Below the pieces are notes generated by a model that did no database searches, was not told the DNA's origin, and was given only the letters and a program-made list of their open reading frames with translations. Made by a program: the position numbers and the translations under genes. This document shows positions 40,190 through 51,274 of a stretch of 64,000 bases of DNA, one piece after another. The stretch is taken from NCBI GenBank assembly GCA_016793465.1, contig JAEUJW010000067.1, positions 346,940 to 410,939 on the forward strand. Direction: 5' to 3'. Source of the stretch: Myxococcales bacterium (lineage in GTDB: Bacteria > Myxococcota > Polyangia > Nannocystales > Nannocystaceae). Each line of letters opens with the position of its first letter. Within the stretch, counting starts at the first letter, position 1.

Positions 40190-41095
40190 TCAACGCGCGG
40201 CACCGAGCCGCACGTGCAAGGAGAGGCCGGCTCCCGTGGGGGACCACCAGGGCGCGGCAGACCAGCGTTTGGACCGCGTCGAACGGCGTGCTAGCCCGAG
40301 CAGCGCACCGCCGAGGACGGCCGTCACGCCCGCGGCGATCCCAGTGCCGAGCGCGATGCGGCGGCCGGTCTGCGCGTCGCTGCGGAGGTCCTGCAGCTCG
40401 GCGAGCTGCTCCGGGGTGAGGGGGCAGTCCGGCGACGCCTCGCGGATCTTGGCGGCGTTACCGCGGGTGCGAGCCTCGGCGATGATCCCGTAGGTCATCA
40501 CGCCGAGCAATGCGACGCCCAGGCCGAGGGTGACGCCGCCGGCGATCTTGAGCTGGCGGGGTGGGATGGCGTCCGGCGTCGGGGACGTAGCGATCGTGGG
40601 AGCCGGGGCCGGCGCGGCCGGCTCGGCCACGGGGGGGGCGATGACTACGGGCGCTGGTGCCGGTGGAGGCGGTGGCTCGCACGCGGTGGGGCTGATGCCG
40701 GCGAGCTGCTGCGTCACCTCTTCGTGCCGCGCGCGGACGCTGCGGGTCTCGAGCATCTCTGGGTCGTCGGGATACGCGGCGGTGAGGGCGTCGAGGTGCT
40801 CCTTTAAGATTTTCTGCAGGCGGCACAGTGGCGCAGGTTCGCCGGTCTTTTTGTAGTCGGCGAGGAGGGTCGCGCGCATCGAGCCGAGCAGGAGTTCGCG
40901 ACCCTCGCGGTCGCGGCGAGCGTCGGGCATCGCCTGATAGGCGGCGTAGAACTTGTCGACCGCGGGCCCGAACTCACCCGCGTCGTAGTGCTGCATGGCC
41001 TGCGTGTTGTGCTCTGCGGCCTCCGGCGACAGGCTTCGCGGCGGTTCGACGGCGAGGATCAGAGCCAGGGTCAGGGCGGAGTACATCGAGATCAC
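40190..41095 (-). CDS. TPR-like protein with two membrane helices, kinase partner
   Basis: 301 aa. A short signal-like N-terminus (SALTLALILAV), a TPR-like helical part (about 20-125), a Pro/Ala spacer (about 138-175), and two hydrophobic segments (about 180-200 and 245-265) near the C-terminus. Start is GTG 41095, overlapping the kinase stop as GTGA; ATG 41086 is the alternative. The layout matches the chromosomal gene at 6411-7442. Its overlap with the kinase gene suggests a membrane partner or periplasmic sensor for that kinase. Confidence 0.65.
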   Translation of the reverse strand: MISMYSALTLALILAVEPPRSLSPEAAEHNTQAMQHYDAGEFGPAVDKFYAAYQAMPDARRDREGRELLLGSMRATLLADYKKTGEPAPLCRLQKILKEHLDALTAAYPDDPEMLETRSVRARHEEVTQQLAGISPTACEPPPPPAPAPVVIAPPVAEPAAPAPAPTIATSPTPDAIPPRQLKIAGGVTLGLGVALLGVMTYGIIAEARTRGNAAKIREASPDCPLTPEQLAELQDLRSDAQTGRRIALGTGIAAGVTAVLGGALLGLARRSTRSKRWSAAPWWSPTGAGLSLHVRLGAAR

Positions 41096-42612
41096 GGCTG
41101 GCGAGGTGTCGCCTTCAGCTTGAAGACGTGGACAAAGGACATCGGCCGGGGAGGGGGTGACGCCATGTCGTGTCGGAGGGCCTGGGCGAGACAGCGGCCG
41201 AGAGGGGTATCCGCGGCTCCGGAGACGTGGGCGGAGACGCGCCCGCCGGCGTCGATGTTCACGTTGACAGCGATGCGCTCGATGCTGCCGGTCGCCAGGT
41301 CGGCGCACCCCTGGACGGCGGGGGCTCGCCGGGTGAGCGCTCGACGAGTGGCGACGATGGGGTCCTGGGGTCGGGCAGGCTTCGGCTCCGGCGTTTCTGC
41401 TGCGGGCGGAGCCGTGGATGGTGTCGGCGACGTTTGCTCCGTGGGGTCGTCAGGCGGCAGTTCTGGTGGAGGCGGAACCTGGGCCGCCGGTGGGGGGGTC
41501 GACCGCGGACGCTCGACGACTTCCTGCCTCGCTACCTGGCGCAGGGACGGCTGCGTCTCGTCGCCACGCTGTTGAGTTAATCGCCAGGCGAACAGGAGGA
41601 TGAGGCACTGGGCGATCAGGATCGCGTATGGCCAGCTTGCGAACGGGTTGTGGGTCGGACTGGGCGAGCCGGCGGCCGCGGCCTGCAGCGCATCGGCGAA
41701 CGCCAGCATGGTCTGCGGCCGGTCGGCGGGGTCCTTCGCCAGCCCCGACTCGATGACCCTGATGATCGCCGGAGGGATGTCCGCGTCCCCGGCGGCGTCG
41801 ACGAGCAGCGTCGGGTCGACGTTGACGTGGTGATGGAACCACACGTAGATCGGCTTGCCCCGCGCGTTGTGAAAGGGAGGGCGACCGGCGAGCACGCGGT
41901 AGAGCGTGATGGCCATCGAGTACACGTCCGACCGGCGATCGACCGGGAGCTGGGACGCCTGCTCGGGCGAGGCGTAGCCGGGCGTGCAGAGCACGCGCCC
42001 GGCCTCGGTCGTCGGGGGGCCCGCGGCGTCGCGCAGGGCGCGGTCCGGCTTGGCCAGACCGAGGTCGATCACGACGGCCCGCGGCGGGCAACCCAGCTCG
42101 TGGGCGACGAGGATGTTGCCGGGCTTGATGTCGCGGTGGACGTAGCCCCGCTCGTGGACCGCGTGCAGGGCCTCGAGCGCCGGCAGCAGCAGCCCCAGCG
42201 CCTCGTTCCACGGGAGGCGCTCGCCGGGACGCTCTCGCAGGTACGCCTCGAGGTTCGGGCCGTCGAGCAACTCCATGGCGATGTAGGCGGAGTGGGCCGT
42301 CTTGCCGGTGCCGAAGACCCGGACGAGGTTCGGGTGGCGGACCTGTGCGGCGGCCCGGGCCTCCTGGATCACGCGGGCACGCATCTCGCCCGTCGCCATC
42401 TCCGGCCGCAGCATCTTGACGGCGACGTCGATGCCGAGCTCCTCGTCGCGGGCGCGGTAGACGTCGGCCATCCCGCCGCCGCCGAGGTGCGCCTCGATGG
42501 TGTAGCGGCCGGCGATGGTGGTGCCGATGAGGTCGTCCGCTGCCGTCTCGCCCTGCTCAGAGTCGAGGTCATCCACGTCGACGAGCCGGAATTTGGGGCG
42601 GGTAATCGACAC
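41092..42612 (-). CDS. Element-borne Ser/Thr kinase with transmembrane helix and TonB-like tail
   Basis: 506 aa, GTG 42612 with AGGAG upstream. Kinase domain about 34-315 with GGGGMADVY, the VAVK Lys, catalytic loop HRDIKPGN, DLG in place of DFG (VIDLGLAK) and SPE. A hydrophobic helix (about 325-342), a Pro/Thr/Glu spacer and a C-terminal domain (VQGCADLATGSIERIAVNVNIDAGGRV... GRCLAQAL) like that of the chromosomal kinase at 8908. First gene of a four-gene operon with a TPR membrane protein and two lipoproteins. Its catalytic-loop DNA (42121-42138) matches the island's attachment core and flank at 17 of 18 bases. Confidence 0.9.
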   Translation of the reverse strand: MSITRPKFRLVDVDDLDSEQGETAADDLIGTTIAGRYTIEAHLGGGGMADVYRARDEELGIDVAVKMLRPEMATGEMRARVIQEARAAAQVRHPNLVRVFGTGKTAHSAYIAMELLDGPNLEAYLRERPGERLPWNEALGLLLPALEALHAVHERGYVHRDIKPGNILVAHELGCPPRAVVIDLGLAKPDRALRDAAGPPTTEAGRVLCTPGYASPEQASQLPVDRRSDVYSMAITLYRVLAGRPPFHNARGKPIYVWFHHHVNVDPTLLVDAAGDADIPPAIIRVIESGLAKDPADRPQTMLAFADALQAAAAGSPSPTHNPFASWPYAILIAQCLILLFAWRLTQQRGDETQPSLRQVARQEVVERPRSTPPPAAQVPPPPELPPDDPTEQTSPTPSTAPPAAETPEPKPARPQDPIVATRRALTRRAPAVQGCADLATGSIERIAVNVNIDAGGRVSAHVSGAADTPLGRCLAQALRHDMASPPPRPMSFVHVFKLKATPRQP

Positions 42613-43084
42613 CGGGACGTGCTCCTGGACGACGCGCGCCTTCGCGCGGGTGGACTATAGGGGCCTCATGGAGACACTGTCTAGCGGCCGGTCCTTCCTC
42701 GATGGATCAGGGAGATTTGGACCTTGCGGGGAATTTTCGAATCGCGCGCGCTTTCGCCCGCGGGCACCCTCCAGCGGAGGCCCAGTAGGTCGCGGTCCAA
42801 AGCAGGTCCTGGCCACCGACTTCGCCTTACGAGACACGCGACATGGCCGTGGTCTGTGCGCCGGTGGTCCTGGCTGGCCGCGGGCGATCGGGCGTCTGTT
42901 TGTTTCGTGCGGAGATCGCTTCTGCTTCCTGGCCGGGCCATGTTCGTCGGCGGAGGTCACCCGATCATGGCCCACTCGGCCAGGGTCTGGTTCGCCGCCG
43001 CCAGGCGATCCTCGATGTGGCAGGCCAGCATCGCCGGGTGGCTCAGCGCCGGCCAGGGCGACGCCGCGATCGGCCTACGATACC
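42613..43084. other. Intergenic region between divergent kinase and DUF262 genes
   Basis: 472 bases. Apart from AGGAG of the kinase start, I see no promoter consensus, repeat or gene that can be supported. Long open frames here are by-products of high GC. Confidence 0.4.
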
Positions 43085-45274
<2,190 letters not shown>

Positions 45275-45310
45275 CGGAGGGCGTCACCGACCGACATTCT
45301 CGTTCGGGTT

Positions 45311-46051
45311 ATGGACACGCGCGCGAAAACGCGCCATACTTCTCTCATGCCCGCCGTCGGCACCACGACCCTGCTGGAACTCGAAGCCGCCCTCGTTGAG
45401 GCCGGCGCGCAACTCAAGGCCCGGGAGGTCCACGCGCTTTTCCTCGGCGGCATGAGCTCGACGAACCCGCGGTTCGGACCCCAGCACCTCATCGACCAGA
45501 TCCTCGGCGATGGTCCAACCGGCGACGACACGCCGTTGACGCTGATCGTCACGATCCTCGGCTACTGGAACCACCTGGCGGACGAACGCGCGGCCGGGCG
45601 GGTCCGCTTCGTGCCGATGGATCTGCCCGCGGGTACAAACCAGGCCGAGCTCGGCGAGTACGCAAGCTGCCGGCAGAACGAGATCGAGTGGTTCCTCCGC
45701 GGACTCGCGGCCGGCGGTGACGCTCGTCGAGCGGACGGGTCAGCACGGGAGAACATCCTGAAGCGGATCGCCGAGGCACGCGCGTACATCCACGGCGTCG
45801 TAAAGCTCCTGGGCCGCGGGCCCTTCAGCAGCGCGGAGGCACTGGCTGCCGCGCATGACAACCTCGTTGTTATCTCCCGCACCATCGAGGGGATCATCGC
45901 GGACCTCATCGACGACGCGGACCGTACACGACGGTCAGCGATCGGGGCGTTTACGGACGCGAGCCCCGCTGATGCCCCGGTACGCCGAGGCCCTAAGATC
46001 GGCCGCAACGAGCCCTGTCCGTGTGGCAGCGGCAGCGCCGTGGACCGCTGA
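45311..46051 (+). CDS. SEC-C motif protein ending inside the motif
   Basis: 246 aa from ATG 45311, or 234 aa from ATG 45347. A helical protein of unknown role (LLELEAALVEAGAQLKAREVHALFLGG; EYASCRQNEIEWFLRGL) whose C-terminus begins a SEC-C zinc motif, KIGRNEPCPCGSGS, but stops five residues later. The normal motif goes on with a basic stretch and a Cys-Cys/His pair. It is the last gene before the right attachment core, so its end was probably lost by deletion or frameshift near the element boundary. Confidence 0.65.
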   Translation: MDTRAKTRHTSLMPAVGTTTLLELEAALVEAGAQLKAREVHALFLGGMSSTNPRFGPQHLIDQILGDGPTGDDTPLTLIVTILGYWNHLADERAAGRVRFVPMDLPAGTNQAELGEYASCRQNEIEWFLRGLAAGGDARRADGSARENILKRIAEARAYIHGVVKLLGRGPFSSAEALAAAHDNLVVISRTIEGIIADLIDDADRTRRSAIGAFTDASPADAPVRRGPKIGRNEPCPCGSGSAVDR

Positions 46052-46086
46052 CTGAGTCCCCAAGATTCCCCGGCGAGCCCGGACCG

Positions 46087-46103
46087 TTGCCACCGCTTTG
46101 CCA
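46087..46103 (+). promoter_or_regulatory. Candidate integrase arm-type sites, right end
   Basis: TTGCCAC at 46087-46093 and TTGCCA at 46098-46103, 11 bases apart, matching the word, orientation and spacing at 24024 and 24035. They lie about 130 bases inside the right core. Confidence 0.45.
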
Positions 46104-46230
46104 AAACTTGGAGCATCCAGGCGTCGACCGGGGTAGCGTGGTACGCGCCGACCCTCTCAAAACGCCCCAGATCGTGGGAATGCGGCCGGTCGGTGGGCTG
46201 CGGGGCGGTCGGAGAGGGTCGCCGAGATTT

Positions 46231-46245
46231 GGGCTTGAAGTCGCG
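46231..46245. repeat. Right attachment core (15-bp direct repeat)
   Basis: GGGCTTGAAGTCGCG, identical to 23958-23972, encoding (complement) RDFKP at the end of the kinase N-terminal fragment. Confidence 0.9.
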
Positions 46246-46770
46246 GTGCATGAGGCCGGCGGCGTGGGCCGCGGCGAGCCCGCGGCCGGCCTCGACGTAG
46301 ACCGCGAGGATCTCCCGCCAGGTCCGCGGCTGGTCGGCGAGCCAGGCGCGCAGGGTGAGGCCCTCGATGTACTCCATGGCGAGGAACAGGCGCCCGCGCT
46401 CGTCCTCGGCGACCTCGTAGACCTGGGCGACGTTGGGGTGCGACAGGCGGGCCATGGCCTGGGCCTCGCGGCGCATCCGCATGGCCGCGCCGCTGCCGTC
46501 GCGGATCTCCTCGCGGAGGATCTTGAGCGCGACCTTGCGGTCGAGGTCGGCGTCGTAGGCCGCCAGCACCACGCCCATGCCGCCCTCGCCGAGCGCCTTC
46601 AGGACGACGTAGCGGCCGATCTGCTCGCGGCGGCCGTCGACGATCGACTGGGCGCCGGTGGGATCGCGGACCCTCACGCCGGAGACCATCGGGTGGATCG
46701 TGCTGGCGTCGCGCAGCGACGAGACGTACGCGCGGGACGTCGCGTCGGCGGTCTGCTCGTTCTCCGTCAC
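46231..46770 (-). pseudogene. N-terminal part of the split Ser/Thr kinase gene
   Basis: From GTG 46770 (or ATG 46689): kinase N-lobe with GEGGMGVV, the VALKIL Lys, LFLAMEYIEG hinge and AAGLMHRDFKP, 180 codons, where homology stops exactly at the 15-bp core. Reading on enters island DNA as unrelated sequence. The continuation DNAMLARDGRVRVLDFG is at 23957 and below. Alone it lacks the DFG and C-lobe and cannot be an active kinase. The start lies 118 bases downstream of the membrane-protein gene at 46888-47484. Confidence 0.9.
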
Positions 46771-46887
46771 GAAGGCCAACGCCGGCCATCGTCCGCCAAC
46801 CGCCTGGCCCCGGCAACGCGCGGGCCTGCCCGCGGGCCACGCGAGACGGCCCTCGCACACTCGCGGCGCGTCAACGCGCGAGAATTT

Positions 46888-47484
46888 TCAAAATGCGCCG
46901 CGGAGGCCGAAGGAGGCCCCGCCGGGCAGCGGGGCGGCGGCCGGTCCGACGCGCTGCAGGCGTCGGAGGTTGCGGGCGTGGGCGGTGGCCATCGCCAGGT
47001 CGAACACGAATAAGACGCCGCCCTGGAGCAGGATCGACGCGCCGTAGCCGAGCAGGCGCTCGCTGTCCCGGTCCTGGCCGAGGTTGAAGAGCAGCGCGCC
47101 GGTCGCCATGTAGAGCACGTCGAGGCCGGCGTTCCAGGTGAACACGCTCTGGTGGGCGCGGGCCCTGGCGGCCGCGGCGGGGGCGAGCAGGCGGCGGTCC
47201 TCGCGACGCGCGCCGATCAGGCCGGCGATCCCGAGGGCGAGGTTCACCGTGTTCCAGTAGGCGTTCATCTGGTGGAAGTGGCGCTCCGGTCCGGCGGTGG
47301 TGAAGCCGAGCCCGAACCCGGCGCCGAGGTTGATCACGGACCAGCCGGTCAGGGTGGCCATGCCGGCGGTGTGGATGGTGATGCGGCGGCGGTTGAAGGC
47401 GTGGCGCGGGTCGTCGAGCGGCGGCCGCGGCGGCGGGGTCGCGTGCACGGGCGGCGCGGCGAGCACGGCGAGCAGCGCGAGCAT
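46888..47484 (-). CDS. Membrane protein, possibly DUF6992 family
   Basis: 198 aa. A signal peptide (MLALLAVLAAPPVHA) and four hydrophobic helices with the motif GPERHFHQMNAYWNTVNLALG, as I recall for a small family of unknown function (DUF6992). It faces the same way as the kinase N-fragment that follows it. No catalytic residues are evident. Confidence 0.6.
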   Translation of the reverse strand: MLALLAVLAAPPVHATPPPRPPLDDPRHAFNRRRITIHTAGMATLTGWSVINLGAGFGLGFTTAGPERHFHQMNAYWNTVNLALGIAGLIGARREDRRLLAPAAAARARAHQSVFTWNAGLDVLYMATGALLFNLGQDRDSERLLGYGASILLQGGVLFVFDLAMATAHARNLRRLQRVGPAAAPLPGGASFGLRGAF

Positions 47485-47526
47485 CGCGGCGACGATACCA
47501 CGCCGGCGATCGTGCTAAGCACGGGC

Positions 47527-48429
47527 ATGCCCGAGCTCCGCCCTGCGCCCGAGTTGCCCGCGTGGCTGCGACCGCTGCTGCCGTATCCGCGGGGGCTGTA
47601 CCCGCTGGCGGACGGCCGCGCGCTGCACTTCATCGACGCCGGCGGCGGGCCGACGATCTTGCTGCTGCACGGCAACCCGACGTGGAGCTTCTTGTGGCGC
47701 GGGGTGATCGCGCGGCTGCCCGACATGCGCTGCGTGGCGCCGGACCTGCTGGGGCTCGGGCTGTCGTCGAAGATCCCGCTGCGCGAGCACTCGGTCGATC
47801 GTCACGCCGACGCGCTGGCCGAGTTCGTGGTCGGCATGGGGCTCGCGCGGTTCGTGCTGGTCGGGCAGGACTGGGGCGGGGCGCTGGCCGCGGCCCTCGG
47901 GGCGCGGGTGCCGGAGCGGGTCGCGGGGGTGGTGCTCGGCAACACGTCGGTGCTGGTGCCGACGCGGCCGAAGGGCACCTGGTTCCACCGGTTCGCGCGG
48001 CTGCCGGTGATCAGCGACGCGGCGTTCCGCGGGCTCGGGTTCCCGCAGATCCATCTGGGCAGCGTGCAGGGCGATCGCAGGTCGATCGCCGGGGACGTCG
48101 CGCGGGCCTATCGCTGGCCGCTGCGGCGGTGGGGCGAGCGCGACGCCCCGCTGGCGCTGGCGCGCATGGTCCCGAGCGGGCCGGACCACCCGAGCGTGCC
48201 GGCGCTGGCCCGCGGCGAGGCCTGGATCCGCGGGTTCGCCGGGCCGATCGCGCTGGTCTGGGGCGAGCGCGACCCGATCCTCGGGCGCGCGCTCGGGCGC
48301 CACGTCGAGGCGTTCCCGCGGGCCAGCGTGCGGCGCACGCAGGCCGGCCATTTTTTACAGGAGGAGGTGCCCGACGAGCTCGCGGCGGCGGTGCGCGAGG
48401 TCGTCGAGCGCGGCGCGCCGGCGGCCTGA
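47527..48429 (+). CDS. Haloalkane dehalogenase-like alpha/beta hydrolase
   Basis: 300 aa. HGNPTWSFLW with halide-binding Asn50, nucleophile Asp115 in VGQDWGG with adjacent Trp116, catalytic acid near VWGERDP and His in AGHFLQEE. Use of Asp rather than Ser as nucleophile, with the Asn/Trp halide pair, fits the haloalkane dehalogenases. The natural substrate in this organism is unknown. ATG 47527, 10 bases after a likely promoter-free gap; divergent from the membrane-protein gene. Confidence 0.85.
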   Translation: MPELRPAPELPAWLRPLLPYPRGLYPLADGRALHFIDAGGGPTILLLHGNPTWSFLWRGVIARLPDMRCVAPDLLGLGLSSKIPLREHSVDRHADALAEFVVGMGLARFVLVGQDWGGALAAALGARVPERVAGVVLGNTSVLVPTRPKGTWFHRFARLPVISDAAFRGLGFPQIHLGSVQGDRRSIAGDVARAYRWPLRRWGERDAPLALARMVPSGPDHPSVPALARGEAWIRGFAGPIALVWGERDPILGRALGRHVEAFPRASVRRTQAGHFLQEEVPDELAAAVREVVERGAPAA

Positions 48430-48434
48430 TCGAT

Positions 48435-48476
48435 CTGTCCCGAAGGACAGCGATTCGAGCATGTCCTTCGGGACAG
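48435..48476. terminator. Bidirectional hairpin between convergent genes
   Basis: CTGTCCCGAAGGACA (48435-48449) and TGTCCTTCGGGACAG (48462-48476) are exact inverted repeats across 12 bases. Each arm is itself a small hairpin (CTGTCC-CGAA-GGACAG and TGTCC-TTCG-GGACA), so each is also a copy of the dispersed palindrome. It lies between stops at 48429 and 48485. Confidence 0.7.
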
Positions 48477-48484
48477 CCGGGCGG

Positions 48485-49747
48485 TCAGCCCGCGGGCGCG
48501 GCGGCGGCGGCCTGCGGGCGGGCGACCTTCGGCTTGCCGGCGGGCCTGGCGGGCTTGGCGGGCTTGCCGGCGGCGGGGTGGTCCCTGTGCCAGGCCGCGA
48601 GCACGGCGGCCTCGCGCTCGCGGGAGATGCCGGCGCGCATCTTGGCCCGGCGCTCGGGCGGCAGCGTCTGCCACCAGTCGAGGGTCGCGCGCAGGGTCTC
48701 GTCGAGGGGGCGGTAGGTGAGGCCGTGGGCGATCGCGCGGGCGCTGCTGACGGTGCCGAGGCCGATGCCGTCGCCCTCGGGGGGGACCCACGCGGGCATG
48801 TCGCTCCACGGCGAGACCTGCTGGGACTCGAGCCACTTCGCGTCGGCCCAGGTGAACGTCGCGTCGCTGGCGGACACCGCCTTGCTGCGGGTCAGCACGT
48901 CCTCGATCGACATTTTCTCTCGCGGGCCGGAGGCGTTGAACACGCCGATGTGGCCGTTCTCGAGGGTGGTGATGATGAAGTCGGCGAGGTCGCGGACATC
49001 GATGACCTGCACCGGGTCGCCGGGGTTGCCGGGCGCGAGCACCTCGCCGCCGGCGGCCACGCGGGTGGGCCAGTAGGTGAAGCGGTCGGTGGGGTCGCCG
49101 GGGCCGACGATGAGGCCGGGGCGGACGTTGGTGGTGCGGCCGGGCAGGACCTTCTCGACCGCCCCCTCGCACAGCGCCTTCAGGGCCCCGTAGAACTCCA
49201 TCACCTCCTCGGACTTGGGGTCGGGCATGGTGGCCACGGGGTGGCTCTCGTCGGGGCCGACGGTGGTGGTGTCGGTGTAGACGGAGATCGACGAGACGAA
49301 CACGTACTGGCGCACGTTGTCGCGGAGCAGCTCGGCCGAGGCGGTGACGACGCGGGGCACGTAGCCGGAGGTGTCGATGACCGCGTCCCACTTGCGGCCC
49401 TTCAGCGCCGAGAGGTCGCCGTCGCGGTTGCCGCGCAGCTTCTCGACGTCGGGGAACAGCTCGGGGCGGGTCTTGCCGCGGTTGAACAGCGTGGGGGTGT
49501 GGCCGCGCTTCTGCATCGACTCGACGAGGTGCGGGCCGAGGAAGCCGGTGCCGCCGAGCACGAGGATCTTCAGGTTCTGCCCGCCGAGCAGGATCGGCTC
49601 CGGCGCGAGCGGGGTGGACGCTCGCGGCTGCGGGGCGGGGCCGGTCGGATCGGGCGCGGTCGGGCCCGGGGCGGCCGCCGGGCGGCAGGCGGCCAGCCCG
49701 GCGAGGGCGCCGGCGTAGTGGAAGAATCGACGTCGCGAGGTCGTCAT
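48485..49747 (-). CDS. Exported NAD-dependent epimerase/dehydratase (Tat lipoprotein)
   Basis: 420 aa. MTTSRRRFFHYAGALAGLAAC combines a twin-arginine signal with a lipobox (Cys21), so it is probably exported folded and lipid-anchored. An extended-SDR fold follows: NAD-binding GGTGFLGPHL, VFVSSISVYTD in the catalytic strand, and downstream Tyr within EFYGALKALCE (Y-x3-K). The tail is Lys/Pro/Ala-rich. The substrate is likely a nucleotide sugar or similar; it cannot be named. ATG 49747 begins the Tat signal. Confidence 0.8.
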   Translation of the reverse strand: MTTSRRRFFHYAGALAGLAACRPAAAPGPTAPDPTGPAPQPRASTPLAPEPILLGGQNLKILVLGGTGFLGPHLVESMQKRGHTPTLFNRGKTRPELFPDVEKLRGNRDGDLSALKGRKWDAVIDTSGYVPRVVTASAELLRDNVRQYVFVSSISVYTDTTTVGPDESHPVATMPDPKSEEVMEFYGALKALCEGAVEKVLPGRTTNVRPGLIVGPGDPTDRFTYWPTRVAAGGEVLAPGNPGDPVQVIDVRDLADFIITTLENGHIGVFNASGPREKMSIEDVLTRSKAVSASDATFTWADAKWLESQQVSPWSDMPAWVPPEGDGIGLGTVSSARAIAHGLTYRPLDETLRATLDWWQTLPPERRAKMRAGISREREAAVLAAWHRDHPAAGKPAKPARPAGKPKVARPQAAAAAPAG

Positions 49748-49925
49748 GACGGGCACTGTACTCCTGCGCTGGCGCGGGGACACGAGGTCGCCGGCAGGTC
49801 TGAGACCGCGGCGAGCCGGCGGCGGTTTCGCGGGTCCGACGAGAGCGAAGCGGCGGCCGGACCGCGGCCTCGACGGCCCGAATTCGCGGCCTCGGCGGCG
49901 GGGGCTGCGGCTATATTGCCCGGCG

Positions 49926-51260
49926 ATGGCCGAGCCGCAGCGCGACGTGGACCTGGCACACGGGACAGGTGACCGCCCGGCGGGTTGGTACGCGCTGCTG
50001 CGGCGGGCGGTGCGGGTCGAGCGGCGCGAGGCCGCGGCGGCGCTGTGGTCGGCGGCGCTGTTCTTCCTGGTGCTCGCCAGCTACTACGTGGTCCGGCCGC
50101 TGCGCGAGACGATGGGCCTGCAGGGCGGCGTCGACGAGCTGCAGTGGCTGTTCACCGCGACCTTCGTGGCGATGCTGGTGATGGTGCCGGTGTACTCGTG
50201 GGTGGTCGCCCGCTGGCCGCGGCGGCTGCTGATCCCGCGGGTGCTGCGGTTCTTCGTGGCCTGCCTGCTCGGGTTCTTCGCCGCCTTCGAGCTGCTGCCC
50301 GCGGGGCCGGCGGTGGTCGCCGCGCGCGTCTTCTACGTGTGGGCGGCGGTGTTCAGCCTGTTCGTGGTGTCGGTGTTCTGGGAGTTCATGGCCGACGTGT
50401 GGCGGCGCGAGCAGGGCGAGCGGCTGTTCGGGTTCATCGCCGCCGGCGGCAGCGTGGGCGCGGTGTTCGGGCCGCTGCTCACCGGCTTCGCGGCCCCGCG
50501 GATCGGCAACGCGGCGCTGCTGCTGGTCTCGGCGGCGGGGCTCGAGCTGGGGGCGCTGTGCGTGCGGCGGGTCATCCGCGCGGTCGCTGCCGCGGATGTC
50601 CGCGAGGACAGGTCGGAGGACGAGGCGCCGGTCGGCGGCGGGATCTGGGCCGGCTTCACGCTCGCGCTGCGCTCGCCGCGGCTGCTGGGGATCTGCGGGT
50701 TCGTGGCCCTGCTGTCGCTGACCGGGACGTTCCTGTACTTCGAGCAGCAGCACATCGTCGCCGCGGCGATCGCCGACCCGGTCGAGCGCACGGTGCTGTT
50801 CTCCCGCATCGACTTCCTGGTCAACGCGGTGACGATCGGGCTGCAGGCGCTGGCGTTCGGGCGGCTGTTGCCGCGCATCGGGCTCGGCTGGACGCTGGCC
50901 GCGCTGCCGCTGGTGACGCTCGCGGGGCTGGTCGCGCTGGCCTCGGCGCCGGTGCTCGCGGTGGTGGTCGCCGTGCAGGTCACGCGGCGGGCGTCGGACT
51001 ACGCGCTGGCCAAGCCGGCGCGCGAGGTGCTGTTCACCCAGGTGTCGCGCGAGGCCAAGTACAAGGCCAAGGTCTTCATCGACACGGTGGTGTATCGCGG
51101 CGGCGACGTGGTCTCGAGCTGGCTATTCAAGGGGCTCGAGGTGCTCGGGCTCGGGCTCGCGGGGCTGGCGCTGGTGGCGGCGCCGGTGGCCGGGCTGTGG
51201 GCGGTGTTCGCGGTGTGGCTGGGGCGCTCGCCGACGGGACCTGGCGCGAAGGACAGCTGA
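49926..51260 (+). CDS. Multi-pass transporter (MFS, ATP:ADP antiporter-like)
   Basis: 444 aa with about 12 hydrophobic helices. Motifs YYVVRPLRETMGLQGGVDELQWLF near the start and YALAKPAREVLFTQVSREAKYKAK... DTVVYRGGDV in the second half are typical of the NTT/ATP-ADP antiporter-related MFS branch seen in free-living bacteria, whose substrate is unclear. A copy of the palindrome lies inside the central cytoplasmic loop coding DNA (50596-50611). ATG 49926. Confidence 0.8.
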   Translation: MAEPQRDVDLAHGTGDRPAGWYALLRRAVRVERREAAAALWSAALFFLVLASYYVVRPLRETMGLQGGVDELQWLFTATFVAMLVMVPVYSWVVARWPRRLLIPRVLRFFVACLLGFFAAFELLPAGPAVVAARVFYVWAAVFSLFVVSVFWEFMADVWRREQGERLFGFIAAGGSVGAVFGPLLTGFAAPRIGNAALLLVSAAGLELGALCVRRVIRAVAAADVREDRSEDEAPVGGGIWAGFTLALRSPRLLGICGFVALLSLTGTFLYFEQQHIVAAAIADPVERTVLFSRIDFLVNAVTIGLQALAFGRLLPRIGLGWTLAALPLVTLAGLVALASAPVLAVVVAVQVTRRASDYALAKPAREVLFTQVSREAKYKAKVFIDTVVYRGGDVVSSWLFKGLEVLGLGLAGLALVAAPVAGLWAVFAVWLGRSPTGPGAKDS

Positions 51261-51274
51261 GAGGCGGGGGGCGT

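Noticed and set aside
45562..46860. A 432-codon reverse frame joining the kinase N-lobe to island sequence
   Set aside because: Past the 15-bp core it becomes the low-quality complement of the SEC-C gene. It is a chimeric frame created by the insertion, not a real protein, though a truncated product could be made.
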